A stretch of DNA of 58,091 bases. It comes from Gnetum montanum. Taxonomy: Eukaryota > Streptophyta > Gnetopsida > Gnetales > Gnetaceae. Below the pieces are notes generated by a model that was not told the DNA's origin, did not search any database, and saw nothing but the letters and a program-made list of their open reading frames with translations. The translations under genes and the position numbers were made by a program. Below are positions 47,100-57,696 of the stretch, in pieces (the first letter of the stretch is position 1; each line of letters begins with the position of its first letter). The stretch lies in contig MNCI01005236.1 of assembly GCA_015680685.1 (NCBI GenBank), forward strand, positions 370,828 through 428,918, given 5' to 3'.

Positions 47100-47665
47100 A
47101 ACCGGCACCTCAGTTAAGTGGACTGGAATCCAAACCACGAAAACATCCTTTTTTTGGCCCAACAATCTAAACATACCCTCACATACACCTATGGCTAGTG
47201 CCTCTGAACCTCCAAGCATCTCCACTATTCCACCACTAAAGCAGCCTTCAAGCCAACCACACTCCAATGTCCAAACGGTCATGCTCACACATGCTATGAC
47301 CGACTGGATCAAGGCAGGTTATCTTCCCTAGAAATTAACTGATTCAGGAAGCCCCCTCATCTATCTTTAGGTGGTAGGGAATGAGCCATGCAAAGCTCTT
47401 CTGGGCTCGGGATCAAGAGTCAATTTGATCTCTCATGACATGTATAAGAACTGGAACTTGCCTCTACTAAAGAAGAGCAACATTTGGCTCGAGTTAGCAG
47501 ACCAGTCCATCACCGTTCCCTTGGGATTGGTGGAGGACATAGTGACCACCATTTGTAGGTGGTCATATCCTGCTGATTTCTTGGTCATCCGTGTGGAGAA
47601 CTGCAAGGGGAACTTCCCAATCATCATGGGAAGAGCCTAGTTGATCATGGTGGACGCATGACTAG
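47100..47665 (+). pseudogene. Element B: protease with dead active site
   Basis: MLTHAMTDWIKAGYLP, then VVGNEPCKALLGSGSRVNLIS, LPLLKKSNIWLELADQSITV and FPIIMGRA. The canonical LLDSGS reads LLGSGS (GGC at 47404-47406 where GAC is expected), losing the catalytic aspartate. The main open frame is 47371-47640. Confidence 0.75.
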
Positions 47666-48049
47666 GACTCTGAGATCTATCCCTTGAAATTTCAAAGGAA
47701 AATCCTTTCAAGAAGATCGAAAAGAAGCGCATTCCATACATCGCGTACAGTGACTTAGGGTGCAACTATGTGCAATAGTTATGGTTCGCTAAGCAGACAT
47801 CCATTCGAGCATGTAGTCAGTGTACCGAGGAATCACCAATTCACCAATGCCTGTATGCAGTAGCCACCAACCAAGAGGGCACCCAGTGGCTGACAGCTAA
47901 CCCTGCTAGCAGCGCATTATGCATGGAACCATCTGAGGGCTTGTACAAGTCTATGTAGAAAGCATGGATGAAATGGTAGAGGTTCATCAACAGGTCTCCA
48001 CTGTTGATTAACCACTATTCATCAAACAGTTATGATGATTGGGGGAAGC

Positions 48050-49560
48050 TGTAAATCCCTAAAAGCTTCAAACAAGAGCCTTTGGAGCTCAAGTCTTTAT
48101 CGGCTCACTTGGAATATGCATTTTTGTGAAATGGCAAGCTAGTAATTATCAATGCCACCCTTGCTCCTGAACAGAAGACGAAGTTGCTGAAGGTGGTGAA
48201 CAAATGGGATGCTACGTTTGCATGGTCACATCCTAAGTTAAATGGAGTTGATCCTAGGGTCTGCCAGCATCAGATCTATATTGACCCTTCCATGAAGCCA
48301 CGACAATAGCCACAAAGATGATTGAACCCCAAACTGAAGCAGGTCGTCAAAGATGAAATTGAACAATTACTAAAGGCGGGGTTCATCTATTCTATTGCTG
48401 ATAGCAAATGGATCAGCCCACTCATTATTGTGCCCAAGAAAGGTGGAAAATGAAGGGTATGTATTTATTTTTGATTGCTCAACATGGCGACCTTCAAGGA
48501 CCACTATCCACTTCTGTTTGTGGACAAGGTGTTGGACACCATCGTAGGGCACTGCTATTACAGCTTTTTGGATGGTTATAGTGATTATAACCAAATCCAA
48601 ATAGCACTAGAGGACCAAGCCAAAACAACTTTCACAAGTTCATGGGGGACTTTCACATACAAGAAGATGCCTTTTGGCCTATGTAATGCACTTGCCACGT
48701 TCCAACGCCTCGTCCTCAGCATCTTCTAGCAACAAATTGGCAATGGGGTAGAAGTATTCATGGATGACTTCTCTACCTATGGGGCCACATTTGAGCAAGC
48801 CTTGGACCATCTTGGGTAGGTTTTGAAAAGGTGTGTAGACACTAATCTGCGGCTTAATTGGCAAAAAATCCATTTGATGGTCCAAGAAGGTATTGTGTTG
48901 GGGCATCGCATCTCACAGATAGGGATTAGTGTGGATCCTGAAAAGATCAGGGTCATCCAAGGAATCACCCGCCAACCAAGCACCGTAAAAGATGTTCAGT
49001 CATTCCTTGGCCACACTGGTTACTATCGACGCTTCATTGAAAACTTCTCAAAGATTGCCAAGTTGTTGGTAGAACTTACAAAGAAGGATGCTCCGTTCAT
49101 TTGGACCAAGGAATATGAACTTGCATTCCAATTGCTTAAAAAGCAACTCGTAAAAACTCCAGTTCTACGAGCACCTGATTGGTCCAGGCCCTTCCACATC
49201 ATGACAGATGCAGCTAATTATGCATTGGGAGCAGTGCTTACACAGTGTGACCATCAGAAACATCCATACTATATCCACTATGCAAGCCATAGCATTGTGG
49301 GTGCTCAACTTAATTACACCACCACCAAAAAGGAGTTGATGACGTTGGTGTTCACCTTGGAAAAATTTTGACACTATGTGCTCAAATACAAGGTGTTCGT
49401 GCATACTGACCACAGTGCTATTTGGTTCCTGATGAACAAACTAACAGTGAGCCCCTACATCATTCGATGGCTGGTGATTCTTCGGGAGTTTGATCTCACC
49501 AGGGTAGACTGGAAGGGGACTAAGAATGTGGTTGCTGACTACTTGTCTCAATTGTGATGG
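48050..49560 (+). pseudogene. Element B: reverse transcriptase and RNase H
   Basis: It runs from about 48170 through QVVKDEIEQLLKAGFIY, PLIIVPKKGGK-stop-RVC, YYSFLDGYSDYNQIQI, TYKKMPFGLCNALATF, FMDDFSTYGATFEQAL (FMDD at 48757-48768) and VIQGITRQPSTVKDV. The frame at 48823-49371 is open for 182 codons. RNase H: MTDAANYALGAVLTQ (about 49200), then KKELMTLVFTLEKF-stop-HYVL and VHTDHSAIWFLMNK, ending VADYLSQL near 49557. Stops replace W (48452, TGG to TGA) and R (48472, CGA to TGA). Confidence 0.9.
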
Positions 49561-49599
49561 GATGACATAGAAGAGGAGGAGCCCCTCTCCGACCAATTT

Positions 49600-50935
49600 C
49601 TAGATGAACTTCTCTTTGCAAGCGCAGTCGATCTGCAAGTACCTAAGGAATCCCCTTGGTTCTACCACATCCTCACCTACCTCACCACTCAAGAGATGCC
49701 AAAGGAGTGGAACCATCGGCAGAAACAATAGTTTCTCCATAAGGCCAAGTGTTTCATGGAAATCAATGGCCACCTTTACAAGGTTTGCATAGATGACCTA
49801 GTTTGATGATGTGTCCCTGATGACGATACGCTGTGCATCCTCCAAGATGCTCACGAGGGCCCGTGTGGGGGCCACTATGCTAGATGTCACACATCCATTA
49901 AGATCTTGCTTGTAGGATATTATTGGCCAACAATCTTTAGGGACGCACAATGGTTCGCCCACTCCTGTGATCGATGCCAAAGATATGGTGGGATGACTGC
50001 ATGGATGGAGGAACCTCAATAGTGGATTCAACCACTGGAACCCTTCAACATCTGGGACATCGACTTCATGAGGCCCATCACACCCCTATCCAATGAAAAG
50101 GCATACATCATCGTAGCTGTGGACTACTACAACAAGTGGGTGGAGGTGGCAGCTGTCGTTGACTATTCTTCTACCACTGCCACATGATTTGTCCAACAAC
50201 AAATCGTTAACAGGTTTGGAGTGCCACATGCACTCATCTATGATAATGGTACTCATTTCACGGGTGCCACTTTTCAAAAACTCATGCAACACTTGGGGGT
50301 CACCCACAAATTTATGACACCCTATCATCCCTAAGCTAACGGGTAGGTTAAAGTCACCAATAGGGAGATCACGAGGATCCTTACTCGCACCATCAGCAAA
50401 TATAGGAGGGATTGGAGCACCAAACTTAACAATGCCCTTTGAGCCTATCTCTCCACCTGGAAACTTCCTGTAGGGTACTCTCCCTATGAGTTAGTGTATG
50501 AAAAATTACCAAAACTTCCGATCCAGGAAAAAATCCGAACACTATCCACAACCAGTGACTTAGGCCTTGACCTACCACTAGCACAATGTGAACGACTGAT
50601 CAACTTAAGTGTGCTAGATGAGAATCGATTAGTGGCCCTGTCCTCAAATGAGATCCACAAGGCCTACAAAAAAAAATGACATGATCTTAGGATCCAGAAG
50701 GTCACATTTAGACGTGGAGACAAGGTGTTGTATTGGAACCCCTCACATGTATCTCAACCAACCAAGTTTCAAACATTGTGGGAGGGACCTTACATTGTCT
50801 CTGAAACCTTCCCATCCGGGGCCTTGCTTATCCACAAACTTGAGGACCCCACAATAATGCAGTTGGTCAACTAGCAACAACTAAAACCTTTCCGTGAGCT
50901 CCACTTAACCAATGCTACCACCTCATCATCACCCT
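49600..50935 (+). pseudogene. Element B: integrase
   Basis: Zinc-binding HEGPCGGHYARCHTSIK...HSCDRCQ (49850-49980). Core: WDIDFMRPI (first D), HALIYDNGTHFTG (second D), then TPYHP-stop-ANG-stop-VKVTNREI, where the third catalytic glutamate is K (GAA to AAA) and both glutamines are TAA/TAG stops. The C-terminal GPY/F-like part reads FQTLWEGPYIVSETFPSGALL (50768-50830). The frame ends at about 50935. Confidence 0.85.
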
Positions 50936-52500
50936 GTTAGCCACGCTCCATTTTTTGCATCTCCTCCTTTCCACCTAATCGTGGAGGAGACCGTCATCCC
51001 TGTTAACCCTTTTCACTACACCCCTAACTATTTTGAAATTTTTTATTTTACACTTTTTTGTTTTTCAACATCATTCATATGTTTGCCAATTTTGTTAATT
51101 TTTTTTCTTTCTTTAATTATTTTTCATTTCTTTGTGTGTGTTTTCTTTTCAAGTGATTGTTAATGCTTCATCTTATTATTATCAAGCATTTAGCGCAGAT
51201 GGTTTTCATTACAATGGATCATGTACAATAGTTCACCTAGTTATCTGGATCCCACCCTTGCATTGTTGTCCTTGGACTTTACGTTTATTTTCAACTCATA
51301 AAATTGGTAGTGAGTCCACGTCATCCACCCATTCACCCACTCCATGGTTTTCCTTCTGTTGGAAACATGCAACCCCTTCACTTAAAAAAATTTTAATTAA
51401 TGTGTGACTTGTGTAGTTCCTAGACTCGGGGATGATCCAACGGTTGGAATCAGGTGTGACTTCAAGGGGAATGCAACATTTGTTGTCCTCTTCTATTCCC
51501 CACGTGTCCTTACAGAGTTCCTACCACTCCATGTTCTTCTCTCCAAGGAAGCTCCTCGACAATTCAACCTTGCATGGTGTGGTCCTCACCGAAAAAATTC
51601 AAAATTCAAAAAAAATATAAATAAACAAGAGGATTCAAAGCACAACCCTTGGTCGAATGCATGCAAACAAGCATGGGTCTTTGCATGGTGTGGTTCCAAC
51701 GAAAGCATGAAAAAAAAATCATGTCATCACTATGTGGGAATTCAAAGCACACCCCTTAGACTGCCTCTCACGAGCTGTAAGCACTAGTTATGGGACTTCC
51801 TTCATCCCATCTAACTTGGTCCCATTTCACTTCCTTCCTCTCACGTTTGCTGGAGTGGTGGTTCTTTGTGGGTGCATATCTGCCTACTCAGAAGATAGCC
51901 GGGGCTTCTTCTGTTGCTGCGATGTCACTGTATGCGAATGGTTTTGGGTCTGAACTCAGGAAAGGTTCTACCGGTTCACTTAACCACAATTGCACACGGG
52001 GTTTCATGTGATCGACGATCGGACTTCCCATTCTCTCGTCTCTCTTTGCATCCATTTCTCTCCGTACTCACCTCACTACCTGTTTTATGTTTTGTAAGTT
52101 CGTCATGGTCTCCATGGACTTCTCATGCCTTGGCAGGTTCACTGGGATGGGCATCTTAACTTATGATCATCATTTCTTAATCTCAAAGCCCATGAACTTC
52201 GGTATTAAGGATATGCAAGGGCTATTAAGGCTATTGCCTGCTATGGGGAGGAGCCACTTGCGTATTCTTGGTCTCGTTTGTTAAGCTTCCATCCTTTTGA
52301 TTTCGTGGTTGATCGTTTTCATGTCCTTTCACTTGATTTCTTCCCCATGGAGTCCTTTTTTCCCATTTTCTCCTAATTTTGACTCTTTTTCTAGCCCTGG
52401 ATACCTTCCTTATGTCCTTGATCACATTCCCAATCTCTTGTGCTCTTCAACCTCCCCAATTTGACATTTTAAACTTATTTTTTAAGGCTTTTTATTGGCT
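50936..52500 (+). other. Element B: post-integrase tail
   Basis: Non-coding. It opens with a T-rich stretch (51030-51150), then text shared with A's tail and C's middle region ('gagtccacgtcatccaccc' at about 51312). The frames in this stretch of 60-130 codons are not conserved with A and are not genes. Confidence 0.5.
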
Positions 52501-52533
52501 GGTCAATGCTGGTTAACAGGTGCAACACCCTAT

Positions 52534-52622
52534 GTATATGAGGCCCCGTATACGCAACCCCCTACGTATACACAACCGCGTATACGCATCCCCGTTGATG
52601 CAGCACCCAACCCCTATATATA
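52534..52622 (+). promoter_or_regulatory. Element B internal promoter with GTATAC paired hexamers
   Basis: GTATAT-GAGGCCCC-GTATAC (52534-52553) and GTATAC-ACAACCGC-GTATAC (52566-52585), both with 8-bp spacers, then a TATA box TATATATA (52615-52622). It lies about 420 bp upstream of the accessory gene's ATG. The hexamer type is that of B's own LTRs, not that of A or C. Confidence 0.7.
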
Positions 52623-52765
52623 CACATGTTGCGCTTTGAATTTTCATCATTTTGGAAACAAATTGGGGGGAGATTTTGCCATTTTTCTACCTAGCTTCTT
52701 CCCGAGCACCTACATTCAATCGCTAGTTCGTATCAACCGATCCTTGCCCTCTTGAGCACTCGGAG

Positions 52766-53042
52766 GTATGCTCTCAGTTGTGGGGGGGTGAAGCCTATGT
52801 GTAATTAATTAATTAATTAAATCAGTTAACTAAGATTTTGCACCTCTAAGGGGAGAACAAAACTAATAAGCTTAAACTTTAACATATTCCTTAATTATTT
52901 TTGACTCTAACCATGAATTAACACTCTGGGGAAATTAATGGAAGGCCGTGCCAACAACATAACTTAGTTGAACTGAGAAAGTGTATAAGGACCAGTTTGA
53001 GCTACTTATGCATGGTTTAATGGGTTGTTATGTTAATTGCAG
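52766..53042 (+). other. Probable 5'-UTR intron of the accessory gene
   Basis: Donor CGGAG|GTATGC (52766) and acceptor TTAATTGCAG (ending 53042) immediately before the ATG. It includes the polypurine-like gttgtggggggg (52777-52788) and ttaattaattaattaa. Element C has the equivalent text with a changed donor and acceptor (attgcat for attgcag), so splicing there is doubtful. Confidence 0.5.
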
Positions 53043-55891
53043 ATGGCACCCAAACTGAGGCATCCAAGGGACGAAGGACCATCTGAACCAAGGGACAAGT
53101 GCCCATGAACGGGAAGGGGACGAGGTAGGCAGCAGCCAGAGCACATAGAGGGCTCTCATGCAACTGGCCCCCTCTGCGAAGGACCTGATGTGGAATTTGT
53201 CCATTAGATTTCCGAAGAGGAGATTCCCAACGAGCAATCATAAGGGGATGAGACTCTGGGGATAGCACCATGGCTTGAGGTCACCCTAACCCAGGCCTGT
53301 CTTGATGCTATCAAGCTGTGTAAAGTGCAATGGATGGTCCTCCAAGAGCTAAACTTTAGACCATTCCTTAAGAATGCACTAGAAGATGTGAGGCTTCAAC
53401 TTAAAAACTCTCCGATGTGGCTAATCATCACAACCAATGGTGAATGGTACTTAGGAGAGACCTATCTCTTCTGGATGAATCGACAACTGGGGTCTAGAGT
53501 AAGAATCAAAGACATTTATGTCTCTTACTCTTCTGAGGCAATAGTACAAGCTCTAGGGTTGCCCGAGACCGAAGCAGATGTGGTGGAGATTCCAAAACAA
53601 GTTGACCCGGAAGTAAAGGTGGAATGGACCAAATGGTGCTATGGGGTAGAGTGCAAGGAATTCGACTCTTTGACCACGGTAGAGAGGGTGTACTCAAAGA
53701 TCACGTCTTATCACTTGAACCCAATGGTAAGACCCAGCAAAATCACAGCCTTCTCCACTCGTGCATGTGCCACCTTGAGTGTAAAATTTTCAATGAGTCT
53801 TCCACAACTGTTATTCTTGGAGATTGAAAAGAGGTTCGCTGAAAGTGAATGTGGAAGATGAGCTCTCCCCTTTCCCTGCCTAATTTGGAAGTTGTGAAAA
53901 TGGGCAGGGATAGCATGGTACTCCAATGATATAATCTGACACACCCGAATTGCCTCTTGGCGAGAAATGATGAAGGATAAAACTCCTGCCACCACATAGA
54001 TAGAGGAGGAGTAGCAACCACCTCCACCACCTGAGCAAGCAACAAGGCCAGGTTCGTAAACCATTGTAGAACATATTTGCAAAGTCTGGCAAATGCTCTT
54101 GAGCCAGCAAGAGCAATTAGGCAGAATTGATGGAGGGGAAGACCCTTCAATCTATTGCCTTGCAATGAGCCACCTGGAGCAAGTGGCTCAATTAGTCAGC
54201 TTGCTGGAAAGAGCAGGGTCGATGTTCTCTACTGCCCAAAAATAAGTGCTAGCAAGAAAAAATCCAAGCATCCGAGAGGTAACAGTATCAACCTAACAAT
54301 TATTTCTTAAAATTTTAGGGAATGTTGCTACCTTCTTGGTACGCTTGGAAGATGGTGAAGGGGCAATAGTCCTGGTGATGCAGCACCAGGGACAGGAGGT
54401 TACGATTGAAGTGGTTGTTGACATAATTGCTACAGTTCTCAACACATCGGCAATGCCTGTACTAGATGTACATGGGCTTCAAGATGTACAGACATCCGCC
54501 AGAACTTCACGTAGCAGGATTGATGCAGCCTAACATGAAGAACTGTTGGACCGACTGGTAGAAACCAAGCAACCACTTCTGGATGTCTTTGACCTTCCGA
54601 ACAACATCACTGCAACCTAGTCAGAGTTGCTCTTGGCAAGGGGTAAGAGCCTCATTTTGGAAGGGCAACTTGAAATTGCTCAAGTCACCTGTCAATGCTT
54701 AGCAACAGAAGTGGCCCAATTAAGAGCCCAACTTGCCGATCCAGCTCTCCTCAACCATGAGCTCTTCAGAGATGAAGCTTTTCAACAGCTTTAGGTCAAA
54801 CTTCAAATAGTTGAGGATGAGCGAGAGTTGGTGATCTTTGATAAGGCCTTGACAGATGCTCAGATATATCATTTAGACAAGGACTTAGTAGAGGTTTGCC
54901 AAGAGAACGTGAAGTTGACCACAGAGGTTCATTGCCTACGTAATGTTGGTGCTGAAAATGAGCACATGAAAAAATTTATTCACCAATAGTAGGAAGAGCT
55001 AGCCAGGGTGAATGCTAATGTGAGAAGGTTGGCTATTGAGAACCGAAATCTATTCATGGAGGAGGTTCGTGCTTTGCGATAGAAATCTACCATTGAAATT
55101 GCCGCTTGGAAAAATAAAGCCCTAAAATTTGAAAGAATCAAGAATCATTATAGGGACCAAGTGGGGTTGCAAATAGAAGTCAATGAAAAGCAGATTCAAG
55201 TTGCAAAGGCTAAAATGAACCAAGTGCTCCAGTAGCTCTAAGAGGGAGGCGATGTATGGCAACCTATCTTTGATGGGTTGAATGCCTATAATTAAGCTGA
55301 AATCTGCCTCAAGGAGCTGCAGATTGAAGAGATGACAGAATATATTGAGCTTGTCAATCTTTGTTATGAAAACCTGGCTATGTTCATAGTTGGGAGACCG
55401 TGGTCCGACCTAGAGAAACAAGTGGCCACCTCTTATTCTTTATATGAGGGAGAGTTCCAAGCACACAAAGTGACAAAGCAGAAATTGGGAATAGCAAATG
55501 CTAAACTCGAGGCTCTCTGTACGAGTTTTGATGGCGTGTGATCGTAGAGAACTTGGCCCAGCAAATGAATGACTACCAGCAGTTGTAGACATTAATTCGA
55601 GCATTCGACATTGAACAGAAATAGTTCACAGCCGAGTTTGTCAATTTAAATGAACTCCTTCCTACGTTGCCATGCCCTTGGGAAGTTCTAGCTCTAGCAC
55701 ACATTGGTGAAGCCGCCTGGACAATGAACGATCCTAGAAGCAAAGAGGAGAAGATGACAGCCCTTTTGGAGGCTTTCCAATTACCTCTAGAAGTTGTAGT
55801 GGCAGGGCAGCCATCATTAGTGCCATCGCCACCGCATGGGTCAAAGGCTGCTGAAGGGCCGTCGAAACCACCACCACCAGGAATGGTGTGA
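53043..55891 (+). pseudogene. Element B accessory gene: globular domain plus long coiled coil (decayed)
   Basis: About 950 codons with stops and frameshifts. ATG at 53043 (MAPKLRHPRD); the end is PPPPGMV-TGA at 55889-55891. The longest open part, 53325-53861, gives LQELNFRPFLKNALEDVRLQ, GEWYLGETYLFW and VSYSSEAIVQALGLPE, resembling the 'putative plant transposon protein' type domain and aligning without gaps with C's protein. Later parts (54650-55540) are heptad-rich: SLILEGQLEIAQ, AQLRAQLADPALLNHELF, NVRRLAIENRNLF, KQIQVAKAKMNQVL. No transmembrane segment, so it does not look like the env-like genes of some plant gypsy elements, although it lies in their place. The gene is shared with C and absent from A. 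Its product is unknown; I propose a self-specific regulator. Confidence 0.7.
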
Positions 55892-56131
55892 TCTTCCTTA
55901 ATAATTTTTGCATTCTTCTTCACGATAGAGACTCCATGACCAGAACGATGTTCGATTTTGTCTCTGAACACCACCATTTTTGTAACTTGTCCTTCTCTGT
56001 AACTCAGGCACTTGGTAAAATGGATGTTGTGTCATGTGTGTACATGTGTCATGTGTGTTGTAAATAAAAGTCCATACCTTTCAAATTGTAAGAGGAACTC
56101 GAGGACGAGTTTTTACTCAGTCATGGGGGTA
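55892..56131 (+). other. Element B: 3' end of internal region and polypurine tract
   Basis: Non-coding stretch after the accessory gene. It has aataaa at about 56063 (a possible poly(A) signal for the accessory transcript), then 'ctcgaggacgagtttttact' shared with A (36540), ending tcatgggggta (56121-56131). Confidence 0.5.
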
Positions 56132-57022
56132 TGATGAAGTGTTAGTTGGTCGCTGCGTCTACTAGGCCATGTATACGGAACCCCGTATATGCGGCCATGT
56201 CGATGCATCCTTCCATGCATCGATGTGGCCTCATTTACATGGTGTCTTTTTTAGCTTATAAATAAGAGGGCCTTTTGCCTCATTGAGGTACCTTTTTGTT
56301 AGTTGTAGCAAAGCTCTTGCAGTTTGTTCCCGCAGGAGATAGAATTTTTCCAAGTGCCCGCAGTAGGTGTAAAGAAGGTGTCCGGTTCTTTATTCAAGTG
56401 TTAGTGTATCTGAGCCCATTAGCGTGAACGACAATAAAGACAAGCTTTTAAGCATTCCTTGCAGCATTTGGACTTAGCCATTTTATGAATTTAATAGTTT
56501 AATATTTCTATGCTTTGATAATTACTTAAGTTTCTATTATTGTTATTTTAATTGCTATCGCCCATTCATAATTCGTAAAGGCCATAAGTACGACCATCTC
56601 AAACGTAAACCCAACAGTTGGTAAACCTAGTGACGCTTAACGTTTGGTAACCCAGCAATGGTTAGGGGATGCTCAGAACGTGATCAGAAGATGGAGATCG
56701 GATACTTATGCTAGGATTAGTTAGAGTACAATTTAGGATAATTATAGATTAGATAATAGTTTATTCCTTACTTGTCATACCTTAATTAGACGCCAAAAGA
56801 TAAGTAAAAAGCTATAAAAATCAGTTGCCTCAATCTTACTTAACCATCACCACTAGAATGTCACAAGTGAGATTGGGAAGAGAACGACCATTCTAACCTA
56901 AGGGTTTGCTAAGTTAGGGTCTGATGTATGTTAAGTGCTTATAGTCTACGGAAGTAGACCGAGTCGCGTGTGAATGCCTGTGATTCATATGGTTGGGCAT
57001 AGGGGTACCTAGCCGCTCATCA
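56132..57022 (+). repeat. Element B 3' LTR
   Basis: 891 bp, TGATGAAG...CATCA. It has a paired hexamer at 56171-56190 (GTATAC-GGAACCCC-GTATAT), a strong U3 hairpin (56193-56230) and a TATA box (about 56259). R-U5 differs from the 5' LTR by only a few, mostly transition, changes. Confidence 0.95.
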
Positions 57023-57696
57023 ACAATGTTGTAATGCACCCTAACATATTAGCTTCTTTCATGCCTCATGCCATGTTAATTAGGTCCAAGATGGGCCTTG
57101 TTGTAGATGACTACTTTCTTGACAAAAGAATTTAAAAGGCTCATCTTCGTATTGGCTCAACACAATTTGCACCAATAAATGAAGGTAAGGCATGAGTGTG
57201 AGAAGAACAAGCATAACATGTCATTTGAATCCCAATCTAAGAGGGAGGATGCAATTAACTGATTAAAGACATCCTTCCATCAAAGATCCATTTCATGAGA
57301 TCCCACATGCCCTCCATTTAATTTCACAGATAAGGAACTATGCAATGTAACTATGAAATCTTCATTACTTAGAAATCCTACTGATGTTAAGTAGGATTAG
57401 GATACCAAAAGGCTTTCTAGGCCTAGAATCTTTAGCAGGGCAAGAACCTATGAAAACAAGGAGACAAAGTCAATGTGTCTCCCCCAACAACTCACTACCA
57501 TCACAATTCTCCTTAAGTTCTAATGAAGAGGATCAAAGACTAGCTAGAAGGAAAAGAGACAAAAGCTCCAACAGAAAGTTTAGAAAGACATCTTAAAATA
57601 AATCCAAAATAAATATCATTACAAGGATCCCCATAGGAGATAGGCTAGAAGACATAGAAGGAAAAGAGCTTGAACAAGATGATAGAGAAGAACAGG
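57023..57696. other. Flanking DNA between element B and the last LTR
   Basis: A 70-codon open frame (57384-57596, K/R/S-rich) has no motif I recognise. The rest shows nothing I can name. Confidence 0.3.

Larger units (their letters stand above)
43753..57022 (+). mobile_element. Element B: complete gypsy-like retrotransposon with accessory gene
   Basis: 13.3 kb from LTR to LTR: 5' LTR, primer-binding site, gag, protease, RT/RNase H, integrase, tail, internal promoter, accessory gene, polypurine tract and 3' LTR. The R-U5 halves of the two LTRs are nearly identical, so insertion is fairly recent, yet all genes have stops. The 5-bp flanks are atagt (left) and acaat (right). They match at three of five positions with transitions at the other two, so a target duplication is possible but unproven. 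Gag-pol is less decayed than in A. Confidence 0.9.

Noticed and set aside
53043-55891. Accessory gene as an env-like gene
   Set aside because: It has the right position, but I see no signal peptide, no membrane-spanning segment and no paired cysteines; a long coiled coil alone is not enough.
57384-57596. 70-codon frame between element B and the last LTR
   Set aside because: No recognisable motif, a basic low-complexity composition and no second exon visible; not supported as a gene.
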